NCBI GenBank assembly: GCA_016235225.1
Contig: JACRLS010000014.1
Location: 1 to 5,653 of the forward strand
Origin: Nitrospirota bacterium
Lineage (GTDB): Bacteria > Nitrospirota > Nitrospiria > Nitrospirales > Nitrospiraceae
DNA: 5,653 nucleotides
Direction: 5' to 3'
Shown in pieces: positions 5,449-5,653 of the stretch. Both the position numbers and the translations under genes were made by a program. Position 1 is the stretch's first letter, and each line of letters begins with the position of its first letter. The notes under the pieces are model-generated. The model was not told the DNA's origin, ran no database searches, and saw only the letters and a program-made list of their open reading frames with translations.

Positions 5449-5653
5449 TGAAATCTGACATCCGCCTAGATTCCATAAGGATAGCAGCCAAATTCCCGGT
5501 GGCAGGGCCGCCTCGAACAGGCACCAAGATCAACAATCGGACTGAATGGGGTATCGCTTGGCACACAGGAACGCCCCAACAACAAGGAAGTCCTAACAGC
5601 GGCCAGGAAGGATCGAGGCTCCTCGCTTCCGCGCCTCTCGGATTGACCCTCTC

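Noticed and set aside
5470..5500. Possible promoter TTGGCT-17 nt-TAGGCG upstream of the transglycosylase gene
   Set aside because: The -10 match is poor and other pairings are equally plausible, so it was not listed as a feature.
5327..5566. Minus-strand open frame, open to the right window edge, overlapping the start of the transglycosylase gene
   Set aside because: It overlaps the transglycosylase coding region by about 110 nt, has no recognisable domain, and its composition looks like a GC-rich out-of-frame shadow. I cannot fully exclude that it is the tail of a gene entering from the right.
5610..5625. CGAGG-CT-CCTCG hairpin near the right edge
   Set aside because: The stem is five pairs with a 2-nt loop, too tight, and no T-run follows; not supportable as a terminator.

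Overview
The window is a stretch of high-GC bacterial chromosome (roughly 60% G+C by eye, with G/C-ending codons throughout). It holds six protein genes and no RNA genes, insertion sequences or CRISPR arrays. The gene set would fit a Nitrospira-like bacterium: several EZ-HEAT (PBS-lyase-like) repeat proteins in series, a small anchored SLT-type lytic transglycosylase, and an ACCTNA-type hexamer repeat between genes. That assignment is an impression from gene content; nothing in the window proves it.

Left part (1-2831, minus strand): three consecutive genes for all-helical HEAT-repeat proteins, read right to left. They are HEAT-1 (2831-1731), HEAT-2 (1626-631) and HEAT-3 (638 to beyond the left edge). 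HEAT-2 and HEAT-3 overlap by 8 nt. HEAT-1 and HEAT-2 are separated by about 100 nt that carry a degenerate hexamer array, a 10-bp inverted repeat and a strong but badly placed Shine-Dalgarno sequence. Together they look like one transcription unit for a family of protein-binding scaffolds. No enzyme domain is fused to them and their partners are unknown.

Middle (2832-2995): a short divergent intergenic region with a plausible promoter for the HEAT genes and two small palindromes.

Right part: on the plus strand, an alpha/beta-hydrolase-like protein (2996-4267) keeps the oxyanion-side HG motif, the GTP motif and a C-terminal GHAAYT motif, but has Gly where the nucleophile Ser should be. Ten bases later comes msrA (4278-4817), whose ribosome binding site includes the hydrolase stop codon, so the two are probably cotranscribed and coupled. 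Converging on msrA with a 4-nt gap is a membrane-anchored SLT/GH23 lytic transglycosylase (5436-4822, minus). The last roughly 215 nt (5437-5653) hold only the transglycosylase upstream region; I see no gene there.

I do not see a clear new system with a recognisable biochemical logic. The observations most worth a second look are the hydrolase-like protein that appears to lack its nucleophile and is coupled to msrA, and the HEAT-1/HEAT-2 intergenic element.
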